Positions 53,968 through 62,908 of a DNA stretch of 64,000 bases are shown piece after piece. Source of the stretch: DASXQK01 sp963757155 (GTDB lineage: Bacteria > Pseudomonadota > Alphaproteobacteria > Dongiales > Dongiaceae); assembly GCA_963757155.1 (NCBI GenBank), contig CAVWQS010000034.1, forward strand, positions 59,671 to 123,670. The letters run 5' to 3'. The notes under the pieces are model-generated. The model was not told the origin of the DNA and did not search any database. It worked only from the letters and a program-made list of their open reading frames with translations. Position numbers and translations under genes: made by a program. How positions within the stretch are numbered: position 1 is the stretch's first letter; every line of letters begins with the position of its first letter.

Positions 53968-54641
53968 GTGTGCTTGCGGTGGCTGTAGCCGCGCGATGAA
54001 ACGCGCTCAAGCCAGCGGACAAGGAGTGCGGCGGGGTAGCCGACGGAGAAGTAGAGAATGGCGGTCAAAGTATAGATCGTGAAGTACTGAAAGGAGCGCG
54101 CCGACACGATCTGGCCCTTGAACAACAGCTCCTGAACGCCGACCACCGAGCACAGCGCAGTGTCCTTGAACAGCGAGATGAAATAGTTGCCGAGCGAGGG
54201 TATGACGATGCGGATCGCTTGCGGGAGGATGATGCGGCGGAAAGCTAGGGTGTCCGTCATACCGAGGGCCGCGGCCGCCAGCCATTGACCCTGGGCAACC
54301 GCTTTGATGCCCCCGCGATAGACCTCGCTCATGTAGGCGGTATAGTTGAAGGTGAGGCCGATGACGGCGCAAGCGATGCCCGGCAGCCGGATACCGATGC
54401 TGGGCAGGACGTAATAGATATAGATGAGCTGCAGCAACAGCGGCGTAGCCCGCGTCACCTCGACATAGGCGTCGACCGGTAGCCGGATCAACCGGCTGGG
54501 CGACATGCGTGCGAGCGCCACAGGAATGGCGAAGACGGCGCTCATTACGATGACGCTGAGCGTGAGCGTAACGGTGATCCAGAGTCCCTGCAGCAGGACC
54601 CCGAGATAGTCCCGCGCAACCTCAAAATTCAGGAGATCCAT
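53964..54641 (-). CDS. Amino acid ABC transporter permease (HisM/GltK type)
   Basis: A 225-residue permease with the short polar-amino-acid-permease layout. It shows RDYLGVLLQGLWITVTLTLS at the N-terminus, VEVTRATPLLLQLIYIYYVL and AYMSEVYRGGIKAVAQGQWL (the family Y-x-x-E-x-x-R-G-G-I-xx-V-x-x-G-Q block), and the EAA loop AALGMTDTLAFRRIILPQAI. Five predicted membrane segments. It should dimerise, since only one permease gene is present. Confidence 0.92.
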   Translation of the reverse strand: MDLLNFEVARDYLGVLLQGLWITVTLTLSVIVMSAVFAIPVALARMSPSRLIRLPVDAYVEVTRATPLLLQLIYIYYVLPSIGIRLPGIACAVIGLTFNYTAYMSEVYRGGIKAVAQGQWLAAAALGMTDTLAFRRIILPQAIRIVIPSLGNYFISLFKDTALCSVVGVQELLFKGQIVSARSFQYFTIYTLTAILYFSVGYPAALLVRWLERVSSRGYSHRKHT

Positions 54642-54708
54642 GGCCCAGACCTGCGGCCGAGACGCGGGCCGAAAGCCGGCGCCCCGACCGCAACGTTGTT
54701 ATCCGCTG

Positions 54709-55575
54709 CTACTTCGGCTGGAAGTAGATCAGGTTGCTCAGCGGGTCCAGGCCGTACTTCTTGAGAATTCCGCTGACCGTGCCGTCGCCCCGCAGTTCCG
54801 CGAGGCCTTGCGTATAGGCGGCACGTAAAGTGCAATCTTCCTTGCGGGTGGCATAGCGCGCATAGCCGTAGCCGTACCCCAGGATCAGCTCTTGAGGCAG
54901 GGAGACGTTGGGGACGATTTCGATCGGCGCCGTCGGGTTCGCCTTGATGAAGTTGTAGAAGAGCACGTTGTCTTCGAGCACGATCTTGACGCGGCCCTGG
55001 ACGATACTCGGAAACTCTTCGGCGTCGGTCTGGAATGGAATCGTCGTGGCGCCGAGGTGCCGCGCGTATTCGTCCTGCGCCGTTCCGGCGACCGCCCCGA
55101 CTTCCTTGCCCTTGAGGTCCTCAAGGGACTTGATGCCGAGCGGGTTGCCCTTCTCGACGATGATGGCTGGTCCATACCACCAGGCCGGTCCGGTGAAGCT
55201 CACGACCTTCAGGCGGTCGGGCGTCACATGGATGTTCGTGGCGACGATGTCGATGCGCTTGGAGATCATCGCGGGGATGAGCTGCCCGAACGGCATGATC
55301 TCGTATTTGATGGTCTTAACGCCCATCCAATCGAGCACGGCCTGGTGGATCTCGACGTCGATTCCGCTGGCGACATTGGTCGCCGGATCGATCGAGCTGT
55401 AGGGCGGACTCGGGCTGATGCCAAGCGTGATGCCGTTCGCTTTAGCGTCTTTGTAGGAGCTGTCGCCGCAGTCACCGACGAACGGCGGCGCTTCGTACTT
55501 CTTTTCGGCAAACGCGGCGCCGCCGGTCAGCGAAAGAACGACGACGGCAACTACCGATACGATCAAACCTCTCAT
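54709..55575 (-). CDS. Amino acid ABC transporter substrate-binding protein (family 3)
   Basis: A 288-residue periplasmic protein with a Sec signal (MRGLIVSVVAVVVLSLTGGA). Family-3 features: GITLGISPSPPYSSIDPATN, ASGIDVEIHQAVLDWMGVKT, IPAMISKRIDIVATNIHVTP and VVSFTGPAWWYGPAIIVEKG, then DLKGKEVGAVAGTAQDEYAR. ATG 55575 has a GGAGGAGG site; an open frame extends further up but is out of character. The ligand is probably a polar amino acid or an opine. Confidence 0.9.
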   Translation of the reverse strand: MRGLIVSVVAVVVLSLTGGAAFAEKKYEAPPFVGDCGDSSYKDAKANGITLGISPSPPYSSIDPATNVASGIDVEIHQAVLDWMGVKTIKYEIMPFGQLIPAMISKRIDIVATNIHVTPDRLKVVSFTGPAWWYGPAIIVEKGNPLGIKSLEDLKGKEVGAVAGTAQDEYARHLGATTIPFQTDAEEFPSIVQGRVKIVLEDNVLFYNFIKANPTAPIEIVPNVSLPQELILGYGYGYARYATRKEDCTLRAAYTQGLAELRGDGTVSGILKKYGLDPLSNLIYFQPK

Positions 55576-55854
55576 GACGTGTCGCCTCCTCCTCTGGTTT
55601 ATTTCCGGCAACACCGGGACCTGCTCCAAGTATCGCGCGGGTTTTAAGTCGGCGTGAGACCTCTCACGCACGAACGAAATGCAGATCGACGTCCCTCCCC
55701 TTGGCCGCACCGAATACCAGTCGACGCCTCACGCCGCCTCTTCGGAACTCTGCGGCTGCGAACTTGCTCGCTCCCAGACAGTGCGGCGCAGCAAATTGTA
55801 TCCAGGTAACCTTAGCACTCTATGGGCTTGGAGTCCGCTCCGGTCCAAGCAGGG

Positions 55855-55950
55855 TCGAAATCGCTGTCGACGATCGCGGCGAGCAGCGCCTCAAGAATAT
55901 CGCCAAGCCGGTGCGGGTCTTCCGCATCGGCCTGGCGGAGGGTGCCCGAC
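55855..55950 (+). pseudogene. C-terminal fragment of a class III cyclase regulator
   Basis: EIAVDDRGEQRLKNIAKPVR followed by VFRIGLAEG matches the end of the cyclase domain in adenylate-cyclase/TPR proteins (F-x-D-x-G-E-Q-x-L-K-N-I-A-x-P-V). Nothing of the catalytic part remains on the left. The rest of the gap from 55576 shows no further coding signal. Confidence 0.5.
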
Positions 55951-55996
55951 CCGGGTCATCGTGTCGCTTGGCTACCCTTGACACCGGCACTATCCT

Positions 55997-56227
55997 ATGA
56001 CGATGGACAATAGCCACCCCCGCACTGGTGCGATCTACCGGATCGTCCGACGAATGGACCGCACCTATGGGGTTGAGTTGAAGCTACCGGGGGCTTTGCC
56101 CACACTCGTAACTAGCTTCAGAGCAAGGGAGGCCGCTGTCGAATGGATAGAGGGGCGCCAAGGCCGATTGGAAAATCGCATTCTCTTCAGTGGACCACGT
56201 TCGGCTCCAGGAAGCGCCAAGAGCTGA
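55997..56227 (+). CDS. Small conserved hypothetical protein
   Basis: A 76-residue protein containing YRIVRRMDRTYGVELKLPGA followed by LPTLVTSFRAREAAVEWIEG. This pattern (YRxVxxxDGxxGVEVxxPxxxPTxVxxFxxxxxAxxWI) is common among small uncharacterised proteins of Rhizobiales and Rhodospirillales, so it is likely real. ATG 55997 or 56003 could be the start. No signal peptide, no operon partner. Confidence 0.6.
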   Translation: MTMDNSHPRTGAIYRIVRRMDRTYGVELKLPGALPTLVTSFRAREAAVEWIEGRQGRLENRILFSGPRSAPGSAKS

Positions 56228-56360
56228 ACCGCAGCAATCTACTCATCGGAACGAGACAAGATCCGGCATGTTTTGGTCTGCGTACCTCATGACCAGACGA
56301 CTTTCCGCAGGGGTGGCGAGTGCCAGGAAGAGACATGTCGAACCCGACGAGTGTAACTGA

Positions 56361-58166
56361 TTAGTTCGCGGCTGCTGCGGTCAGCTCGCGAACGTGCCGT
56401 TCATGCTGCACTGCATTGCGCGCCGCATCATTCTGATTGAACAGCTCCAGCGAGTCCAAGTCTTCCTCGACTGCTGGCGTCAAAGCCTGGTCCATATAAG
56501 CCTTCTTCCGCGGATCGCCCTTGATCGTCTTCGCTAGGCCATAGAGGTGGCGCGCAGCTCGCACAACCCGCACGAGCTTGCCGGCCGTACCCCAGAGATA
56601 CTTAGGATAGAAGGTCCATATCGGCTCGATCGCTAAACTCGGGCGCCGATCAAGTCGAAATTTAAGCCGGAAGATGCCGCCCTGCAGCGGGTGGACATTC
56701 TCCACAGAGGTGAATTGGGAAAAATGTAAGAGCGTTCCGGCGAGCGAGCTGAGATTGATGCCGGTGGCGCCGGCCCGGCGCATGATGCGTTCCAGGTGTT
56801 CCGGGGAGTAGTACGTATCCCAGGCGGCGCGGTAGATCCCTTCCCATTCCGTCTGGGTCATCTTGGGATGCCCAGTCACTACGTGCTCGGTGTCGTATTT
56901 GTTCATGTCGGGGTCCATCGCGACACCCTTGCGGTGGAGAATCTGGTGATCCTCAGACCCCGGCAGTGGCGTCAGGCAAAAGAACTCCATCATGTCGATC
57001 GGCAGCTCGCGCTGGATGATTGCAATGTCGCGTCTGATGGACTTGGGTGTATCGTTCGGGAAGCCGAGGATGTAGCCCGCGTAAGTGACCGCGCCGACGG
57101 CCTTCCAGGCGAGCAGGAGCTTCCGATACTCACTGATCTTGTTCTGCCGCTTCTTGGCGGCAATCAGCGTATCGGGATTGACGCTTTCAATCCCGATGAA
57201 GACGCGCGTTACGCCCGCCGCCGCGCACTTCTCGATGAATTTCGGGATTTTGTGGCACAGCGCATCGACCTGGATCATCAGATTGACGCCGATACCCTCT
57301 TCCTTGCGCAGTTTGATAATGCGGTCGAGGATAGGCTCCCACTCCTTGTTGCGGGCGAGGTTGTCGTCGGTGATGAAGAAGCGGTGAATGCCTTCCACCC
57401 AGTTCTGCCGTATGATGTGCTCGACGTCGTCAGGCGAGCGCCGTCGCGATTTCCGTCCTTGCACGTTGATGATGGTGCAGAACGAGCATTGGTACGGGCA
57501 GCCGCGGCCGGCATCGAAGGTCGAGTAGTTGCCCGCCGTGCGCTTGACGTGCTTGCGCAGCAGGAACGGCACTGGCGCCGACTGGATCGACGGGAGGTCG
57601 TTGAGATAATTGTAGATCGGCTGGAGGGTACTGTTTGCGGCGTCGCGCAGCAGGGCGTCGAGTCGCTCCTCCGCCTCGCCCGCGAACAAGCTGATCCCTA
57701 GGTCGAGAGCCTCTTGAATGTCGGGCTGCATCTCGGCGAGCATCGACAGGCAACCGGAGATGTGAAACCCGCCAACTACCACGGGTACGCCTGCGGCCCG
57801 CAACGGGCGGGCTATGTCCATGGCCCGGGGAAACTGGTTCGATTGCACGCCGACGAGACCGACCAGGCCGAAGCCATCGTGCCGCTTAAGCTGCGCGATG
57901 ACCTCCTTTGGCTTGATCCGAGTATTGGTCTCATCGAACGGCGTCACATCGATGGACACGTTAGGCCCCAAGACCTGCCGCTCGGCGGCATCGATCGCGA
58001 GACCATAAAGCGCAGCCAGAGAGTTGGACGGCATGACCGAACGGAACCACTGGATCACGTAGCCGTCGTCGTCGTAATGCGACGGCTTGATCAGGATCAG
58101 CTGGAAGCGACGCTGGGGTCGAAGGCTGTCGGACATCCGTCGGACACCGTTGCAATTCAAATTCAA
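56361..58166 (-). CDS. B12-binding radical SAM protein
   Basis: A 601-residue enzyme. The N-terminal region (about 20-190) is a cobalamin-binding-like Rossmann domain (FQLILIKPSHYDDDGYVIQW, then VPVVVGGFHISGCLSMLAEM). The radical SAM core starts with CPYQCSFC (Cys223, 227 and 230), binding a 4Fe-4S cluster, and has FFITDDNLARN, FIGIESVNPDTLIAAKKRQN and YAGYILGFPNDTPKSI. The last ~180 residues are rich in Arg, Trp and hydrophobic segments. Members methylate or rearrange lipids, antibiotics or cofactors at unreactive carbons. It stands alone, so the substrate is unknown. An internal ATG at 58136 is an equally plausible start; neither has a good ribosome site. Confidence 0.88.
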   Translation of the reverse strand: MNLNCNGVRRMSDSLRPQRRFQLILIKPSHYDDDGYVIQWFRSVMPSNSLAALYGLAIDAAERQVLGPNVSIDVTPFDETNTRIKPKEVIAQLKRHDGFGLVGLVGVQSNQFPRAMDIARPLRAAGVPVVVGGFHISGCLSMLAEMQPDIQEALDLGISLFAGEAEERLDALLRDAANSTLQPIYNYLNDLPSIQSAPVPFLLRKHVKRTAGNYSTFDAGRGCPYQCSFCTIINVQGRKSRRRSPDDVEHIIRQNWVEGIHRFFITDDNLARNKEWEPILDRIIKLRKEEGIGVNLMIQVDALCHKIPKFIEKCAAAGVTRVFIGIESVNPDTLIAAKKRQNKISEYRKLLLAWKAVGAVTYAGYILGFPNDTPKSIRRDIAIIQRELPIDMMEFFCLTPLPGSEDHQILHRKGVAMDPDMNKYDTEHVVTGHPKMTQTEWEGIYRAAWDTYYSPEHLERIMRRAGATGINLSSLAGTLLHFSQFTSVENVHPLQGGIFRLKFRLDRRPSLAIEPIWTFYPKYLWGTAGKLVRVVRAARHLYGLAKTIKGDPRKKAYMDQALTPAVEEDLDSLELFNQNDAARNAVQHERHVRELTAAAAN

Positions 58167-58443
58167 GCTACCAGACCTTCAGATCTATTAGTTGTCAAGG
58201 TCACGTGGACGCCGCCCATTAGGATAGCCGGGCGCGAGAGCTCGCGCGACGCCTTCGGGGCCATTGCCGCACAAGATGTGCGGGAAGCTTGGACTGTCCG
58301 TGTTAGCGCCAGCTTGGTTTTGCGTGTCATCACCCTGATCGGTGCCGGTGCAGCCATTCCGTCGTCGCCCCTGATATGGAACAGATTCAGCGAATGCCCC
58401 ACATCGTGGGCTGCAGTGGGAATATTGGCGCAAATCAAATGAA

Positions 58444-58566
58444 CCGCAGTTGGTGGTCGAGGTCGAGTTCACCACCTGGACCAGCGACGGAATCCGGTGA
58501 CATCCTTCGTTTCAAGGTGTACGCAAGCGAAAGCCTGCGAAGTCGGTGACGGTAGAAAGGGTATGA
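58444..58566 (+). pseudogene. C-terminal fragment of an ATP-dependent DNA ligase (LigD-like), with in-frame stop
   Basis: PQLVVEVEFTTWTSDGIR, a TGA stop, then HPSFQGVRKRKPAKSVTVER matches the end of LigD-type ligase domains (P-x-L-V-x-E-V-x-F-x-x-W-T-x-D-G-x-x-R-x-P-x-F-x-G-x-R-x-D-K). The upstream catalytic part is absent. Its final TGA overlaps the ATG of a mini-ORF. The gap from 58167 to 58443 shows nothing else. Confidence 0.55.
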
Positions 58567-58649
58567 TCTCGGACCAGGACGACTACCGAGCCGCCAACGT
58601 CCTGATCAAGCGGTACGGCGCCGACAGCCGCTCCGTGATTTTCCCATGA
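58563..58649 (+). pseudogene. Truncated small ORF of the DIYRxAxxLIxxxG type
   Basis: A 28-residue ORF, MISDQDDYRAANVLIKRYGA then DSRSVIFP, that resembles the first third of small alphaproteobacterial proteins (D-I-Y-R-x-A-x-x-L-I-x-x-H-G). It overlaps the LigD remnant stop and the start of the FUSC gene by four bases each. Probably a remnant, or a short coupling ORF for the FUSC gene. Confidence 0.35.
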
Positions 58650-59779
58650 GAGAACTCCTGGCCGTCTCTTGGCAGGAATTCCTCCTCATCCTCGGGGCCT
58701 TCCGAACGATCTGGGAGGAGCTGCTCGAGGTCCGTTTCACTGGTCCCCGGGCGCTTCGGTCCACTGTTACGACGCTTTCGACATCGTTTTCGGTTACCGC
58801 CGCCCTGGCGCTGCATATGGACTACGTCTGGTGGGCCGCCATGAGCGGTTTCATGGCTACCCAGGCAACTCGCCCGGGTTCCATCCAGCGCGCTCTTCTG
58901 CGCATCGTCGGAACGATGGCCGGGGTCGCGGTGAGCATCGTCGTCACCCCTTGGCTCGCCTATGACCATGTCGCGGGTTCACTCTTCATTTTCTGCGTCA
59001 CCACGCTGGGCACCCTGGGCTTCATGCTGAGCCCTCATGCCTATGCCTGGCTTTTCGCTACAATCACGGTGAATCTCATCGTCCTCTCGTCGCTGCAGAA
59101 CCCACTGCTCGCAGTCCCCGCCGCCTTCTATCGGGTTTACGAGGTGATCATTGGATCCGGTATCGCTCTGCTAGTGGCCTTCGCCTTGGCACCCGAGGGA
59201 GCAGGAACGGCGCCGGCGCCGCGGGGCTGGTCGGGGATTTGGGATCGCAATTGGCCTCATCTTCTGCATGCCATGCGGGCAGGCCTGACCGTGATGCTGC
59301 TGCCTTGGGTGTGGAGTTGGCTCGTTCTGCCGAGCCCGTCCCAGATGTCCATAACCGTCGTCGCTATCATGGCTGTTCCTACACTTGCCGCGGATCCTAT
59401 TGAGGGCGGCCGGCGGGTGGCAAGTCAGTCCCTGCAAAGGGTATTCGGCTGTCTTCTGGGAGGCCTTGTCGGCCTTGGGCTATTGTCGCTTTCGCTGACA
59501 GATTTTGTGCCGTGGATCCTGGCCCTCTCCGCTGCGATCTGGGTGTGCTCCTATTTGCAGAGCAGCGAGCGCGGGCTGAGCTATATCGGCACCCAAGCTG
59601 GGCTTGTCCTGATCATGACGTTGGTCCAGGGCTGGGGTCCGCCAGACAGTATTTGGCCGGGGATCGACCGTTTCGCCGGGATGATTGGGGGTCTCTCCAT
59701 ACTGATGTTGGTTTCCCTTCTCATCTGGCCTGAGAAACGTGCGTCCGCAGACACCCCCGGGGGAAGCCGACCGGTGTGA
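58646..59779 (+). CDS. FUSC-family inner membrane protein (shorter form)
   Basis: A 377-residue membrane protein with two bundles of hydrophobic segments. The first begins SFSVTAALALHMDYVWWAAM and includes GSIQRALLRIVGTMAGVAVS, the FUSC pattern R-x-x-G-T-x-x-G. The second contains AMRAGLTVMLLPWVWSWLVL and RVASQSLQRVFGCLLGGLVG. It lacks the long cytoplasmic domains of AaeB-type FUSC proteins and differs from the copy at 21240. It is probably an exporter of small aromatic or amphipathic compounds. Confidence 0.8.
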   Translation: MRELLAVSWQEFLLILGAFRTIWEELLEVRFTGPRALRSTVTTLSTSFSVTAALALHMDYVWWAAMSGFMATQATRPGSIQRALLRIVGTMAGVAVSIVVTPWLAYDHVAGSLFIFCVTTLGTLGFMLSPHAYAWLFATITVNLIVLSSLQNPLLAVPAAFYRVYEVIIGSGIALLVAFALAPEGAGTAPAPRGWSGIWDRNWPHLLHAMRAGLTVMLLPWVWSWLVLPSPSQMSITVVAIMAVPTLAADPIEGGRRVASQSLQRVFGCLLGGLVGLGLLSLSLTDFVPWILALSAAIWVCSYLQSSERGLSYIGTQAGLVLIMTLVQGWGPPDSIWPGIDRFAGMIGGLSILMLVSLLIWPEKRASADTPGGSRPV

Positions 59780-60247
59780 CGCCATGCTTGCGCGCGCCGC
59801 GAGTGAACCGCGAGCGCCGATAAACCTCATGGCTTCGCGTCGTTTCATCGGATCACCCCGCGGCAGGCCAGGAGGTCCTCAATCTAGGTGGGCGCGGTGA
59901 TCGCGCCGGTCGGTGCGGTCTGCAAAGTGCGCTGAAGCAGACGCATGGGACGACTGATCCTCTAAGTCGGGGAATACCAAAAGCTCACGTCCAGGGTACC
60001 GAAGCACGTCTCCGGGGGTATCGATGATTCGGCATTTTGGGGGCGGATTTGCGCCGAAGCGTCGCCGCAACAACTCAATGGAAACACCGCAACCCTGCCC
60101 CAAGATCAGACGCAGGGCCCCGCGAGAACCGAGCTTGCTTGTTCAGGCCCTCCGTCGAGCGATGCCATATTTTTCCCCGGGCCGCGGGTGTATTATCCGT
60201 GGGCGAAATACAACCGCTGATCGAGCGGCATCGGCTGGTGTAGTGCC
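59780..60247. other. Intergenic; possible remnant of a solute-binding-protein signal peptide
   Basis: Mostly featureless. On the minus strand from 59848 the reading MKRREAMRFIGARGSLAARA resembles the MKRREF...LAARA signal peptides of PF04392-type binding proteins. Nothing of a mature domain follows, since the FUSC gene begins there. No other coding signal was seen. A promoter for the cyclase gene should lie near the right end. Confidence 0.3.
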
Positions 60248-62348
60248 ATGGAAGCAATCGAGACGGCCGGCGGAACCGGCCCCCTGGCGGGAGACATGGC
60301 GGGAGCGCTGCTGGAGCTGGCGCGCCGCACGGAAATGCTTGATGCGGTCGGCTATGCCGCCACACAAATCGTCTCTGGAAGCGACTGGCGGGCGGGCATT
60401 CAGGAGCTTCTCGACCGTCTTGGCCAAGCTACCGGCGTCAGCCGTGTAACTCTGTTCGAACTACATTCGGGAGCTGACGGCCGGCCGGCTGAAATCTTGC
60501 CGCTACGACTGGGCCGAGCCTCGGCTCACGCAGCTTAGCAACGATCCGCGCTACCAGAATATGCCGATGACCGATTCCCATGGCACGGTCGATGAGTGGA
60601 CGCGACGGCGGCAACAGGGCCAAGTGATCCAGGCGATGCTGCGGGACCTCACTGGCTACAACCGGCAGGTGTTCCTGGAGCAGGGCACCCTCTCCTTCGT
60701 CTCGGTGCCGATAATGCTGAGCGGGGGCTGCTGGGGCTTCCTGGGCTTCGACGACTGCCGGGTAGAGCGCGAATGGAGTGCGCTCGAGATCGACGTGCTG
60801 AAGACCGCCGCCGCCCTCATCGCCGCCGCGCTGGAGCGCGCGGCGTCCGACGAGCGCCTGCGGGTCAGCGAGGAGCGTTATGCACTCGCCGCCCGCGGCG
60901 CCAACGACGGTCTCTGGGACTGGGACCTGCGCGCCGGCCGGGCCTATTTCTCGCCGCGCCTGACCGAGATCCTGGGCTTGCCCGAGGCGGCCATGGGCAG
61001 CGATCCGGCGAGCCTGTTCGAGCAGTTCGACCCGGTCGATGCTGCCGAAGCGCATCGCCATCTCGACAAGCGCTTCCGCCTCAGGCGGCGCAAGTTCCGG
61101 TTTGAATGCCGGCTGGGCCAACCCAGCCACGGGCCGCAGCGCTGGGTCGTCGCACGCGGCCTCATCGTCTATCAGGACAACACACCGAGCCGGATCGTGG
61201 GATCAATTCGCGACATTACCGAGTTCAAGCTCACCCTCGCCGAGCTGCGCCGGGGTGAAGCCCGGGTGCGCGCCATCCTCGACACGGCCTTCGACGCGAT
61301 CATCACGATCGATGCGATGGGCAAGATCCTCGAGTTCAACGCCGCCGCTGCGCAAATCTTCGGCTACAGCCGCAACGAGGTGATCGGCCGCCTCGTTAGC
61401 GAAACGATCATTCCTGAGAGCCTGCGAGACACCCACGAGGTAAACCTGCGGCGCTACGTGGAGACCGGCCAGCGCGCCATCCTCGGCCGCATGACGGAGA
61501 TGGAAGGGCTGCGCGCCGACGGCTCCCGCGTGCCCATCGAGCTGTCCATCACCGAGGTTCCGCTGCCCGAAGGAAGACTGTTCACAGTCATCCTGCGCGA
61601 CCTCACCGAGCGCAAGCGCTTCGAGCGGCAACTGGCTCAGGCCGAGAAGCAACGGGCGAGCCTCACCCGCTATTTCTCGCCGAACATGGTGGACGAGATC
61701 ATGGAGGCCGGCGGCCGCATCGAGGGTACCCGCACACTCCAGGCGACCGTGCTGTTTGCCGACCTCATCAACTTCACGGCCATGAGTGCCGCCATGCCCG
61801 GGAAGGATGTCATCGCCATGCTGCGCGAGTTCCACGAGCTGGTGGAGCAGGCCGTGTTCGGCAATCACGGCACGCTCGACAAGTACATGGGCGACGGGGT
61901 GATGGCGACCTTCGGCACGCCGCGGCCGGGGCCAAGCGATACCACCAACGCCGTGGCCTGCGCCCGATTTCTGGTGCAAGCGCTGAACCGCTGGAACGCG
62001 CACCGCGCCGCCAGCGGCCTGCCGGCGATCCAGATCGGCGTCGGCGTGCATTTCGGCGAGGTGACGCTCGGCGACGTCGGCAGCGTGCGCCGGCTCGAAT
62101 TCACGGTCGTCGGCGATACTGTCAATCTGGCCAGCCGGATCGAAGCCATGAGCCGCCCGCTTCAGACGGCCATCGTCGCGAGCCACGCCGTCATCGCCGC
62201 GGTGCGTCTGGAAGGCGGCGAGGCGATGCTCGCCGGTTTCCGGGACCTGGGCAGTCACCCGATCCGCGGCCATACGGCGCCGATCGCGCTGTGGGGCTTG
62301 AGCGCGACGGTGCTGGCCGAGGCGGAGGAAGATCACTCCGCCATGTGA
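60248..62348 (+). CDS. GAF-PAS-PAS class III adenylate/guanylate cyclase, one frameshift in the GAF domain
   Basis: A signalling enzyme of about 700 residues. The N-terminal GAF starts in one frame (MEAIETAGGTGPLAGDMAGA, LGQATGVSRVTLFELHSGAD). Near 60480-60495 one base is off, and the other frame gives SCRYDWAEPRLTQLSNDPRY and the rest of GAF (FVSVPIMLSGGCWGFLGFDD). Two PAS domains follow (YALAARGANDGLWDWDLRAG; ILDTAFDAIITIDAMGKILE), then a coiled linker and the cyclase: ATVLFADLINFTAMSAAM, DKYMGDGVMATFGTPRPG and LEFTVVGDTVNLASRIEAMS. From 60561 a single open frame of 595 codons runs to the stop. It probably makes cAMP in response to a ligand or redox cue. Confidence 0.85.
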
Positions 62349-62414
62349 CCGCCCGAACACTGAACCCGAGCGTCGGTGCGCGCTGCGGCTCATAGCGCTT
62401 GCCACCGGGGCCAT

Positions 62415-62643
62415 CGACAAGGCGGCTGCCAGCACTTATGAGCGAATCATCCGGCCGGCGGCACTGCGCTGGCCGGAGTGGGTCGCGCGCTGGCGCACGC
62501 AAGTAGAGGCGCGCTGGCCGCGCTGGCGGCCGAGACCTGTCCGGCCGAAGCATCCCTCGACCAGGTGCAGATCACGACTACCTGCATGCTCCGCTACCTG
62601 CAGATGGCCGATCCCGAACTCCTGCCGGCCCGCAGCGATTGAT
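62415..62643 (+). pseudogene. Fragment of a glutathione S-transferase-like protein, one frameshift
   Basis: TYERIIRPAALRWPEWVARW followed, after a frame change, by LAALAAETCPAEASLDQVQI and CMLRYLQMADPELLPA resembles the helical C-terminal domain of GSTs. The thioredoxin-like half and the end are missing. The gap around it (62349-62908) shows nothing else. Confidence 0.4.
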
Positions 62644-62908
62644 TTCCTAGTTCGCAAGGCACGTGCCCCCGAGTTGGAACGTCATGTTGCTGGCTCGCCG
62701 GAGCAGAGCCGACAGCGGCCCGGGAAAGCCATGTTCGTCGATCGTGCGAACAACTGGCGACCCTTACCGTGCTCCAAATTGCCGTACAGACCCCAAATGG
62801 CTAGTCTGACTCTCGGAACTGGGCTCAAATGAGGAATGTCGGATGAGATCGCCCTGCGGAGCGGAGCGGTCGCGAAATCCCCGGCCATCGCATCATTCGA
62901 GGTAGCCC

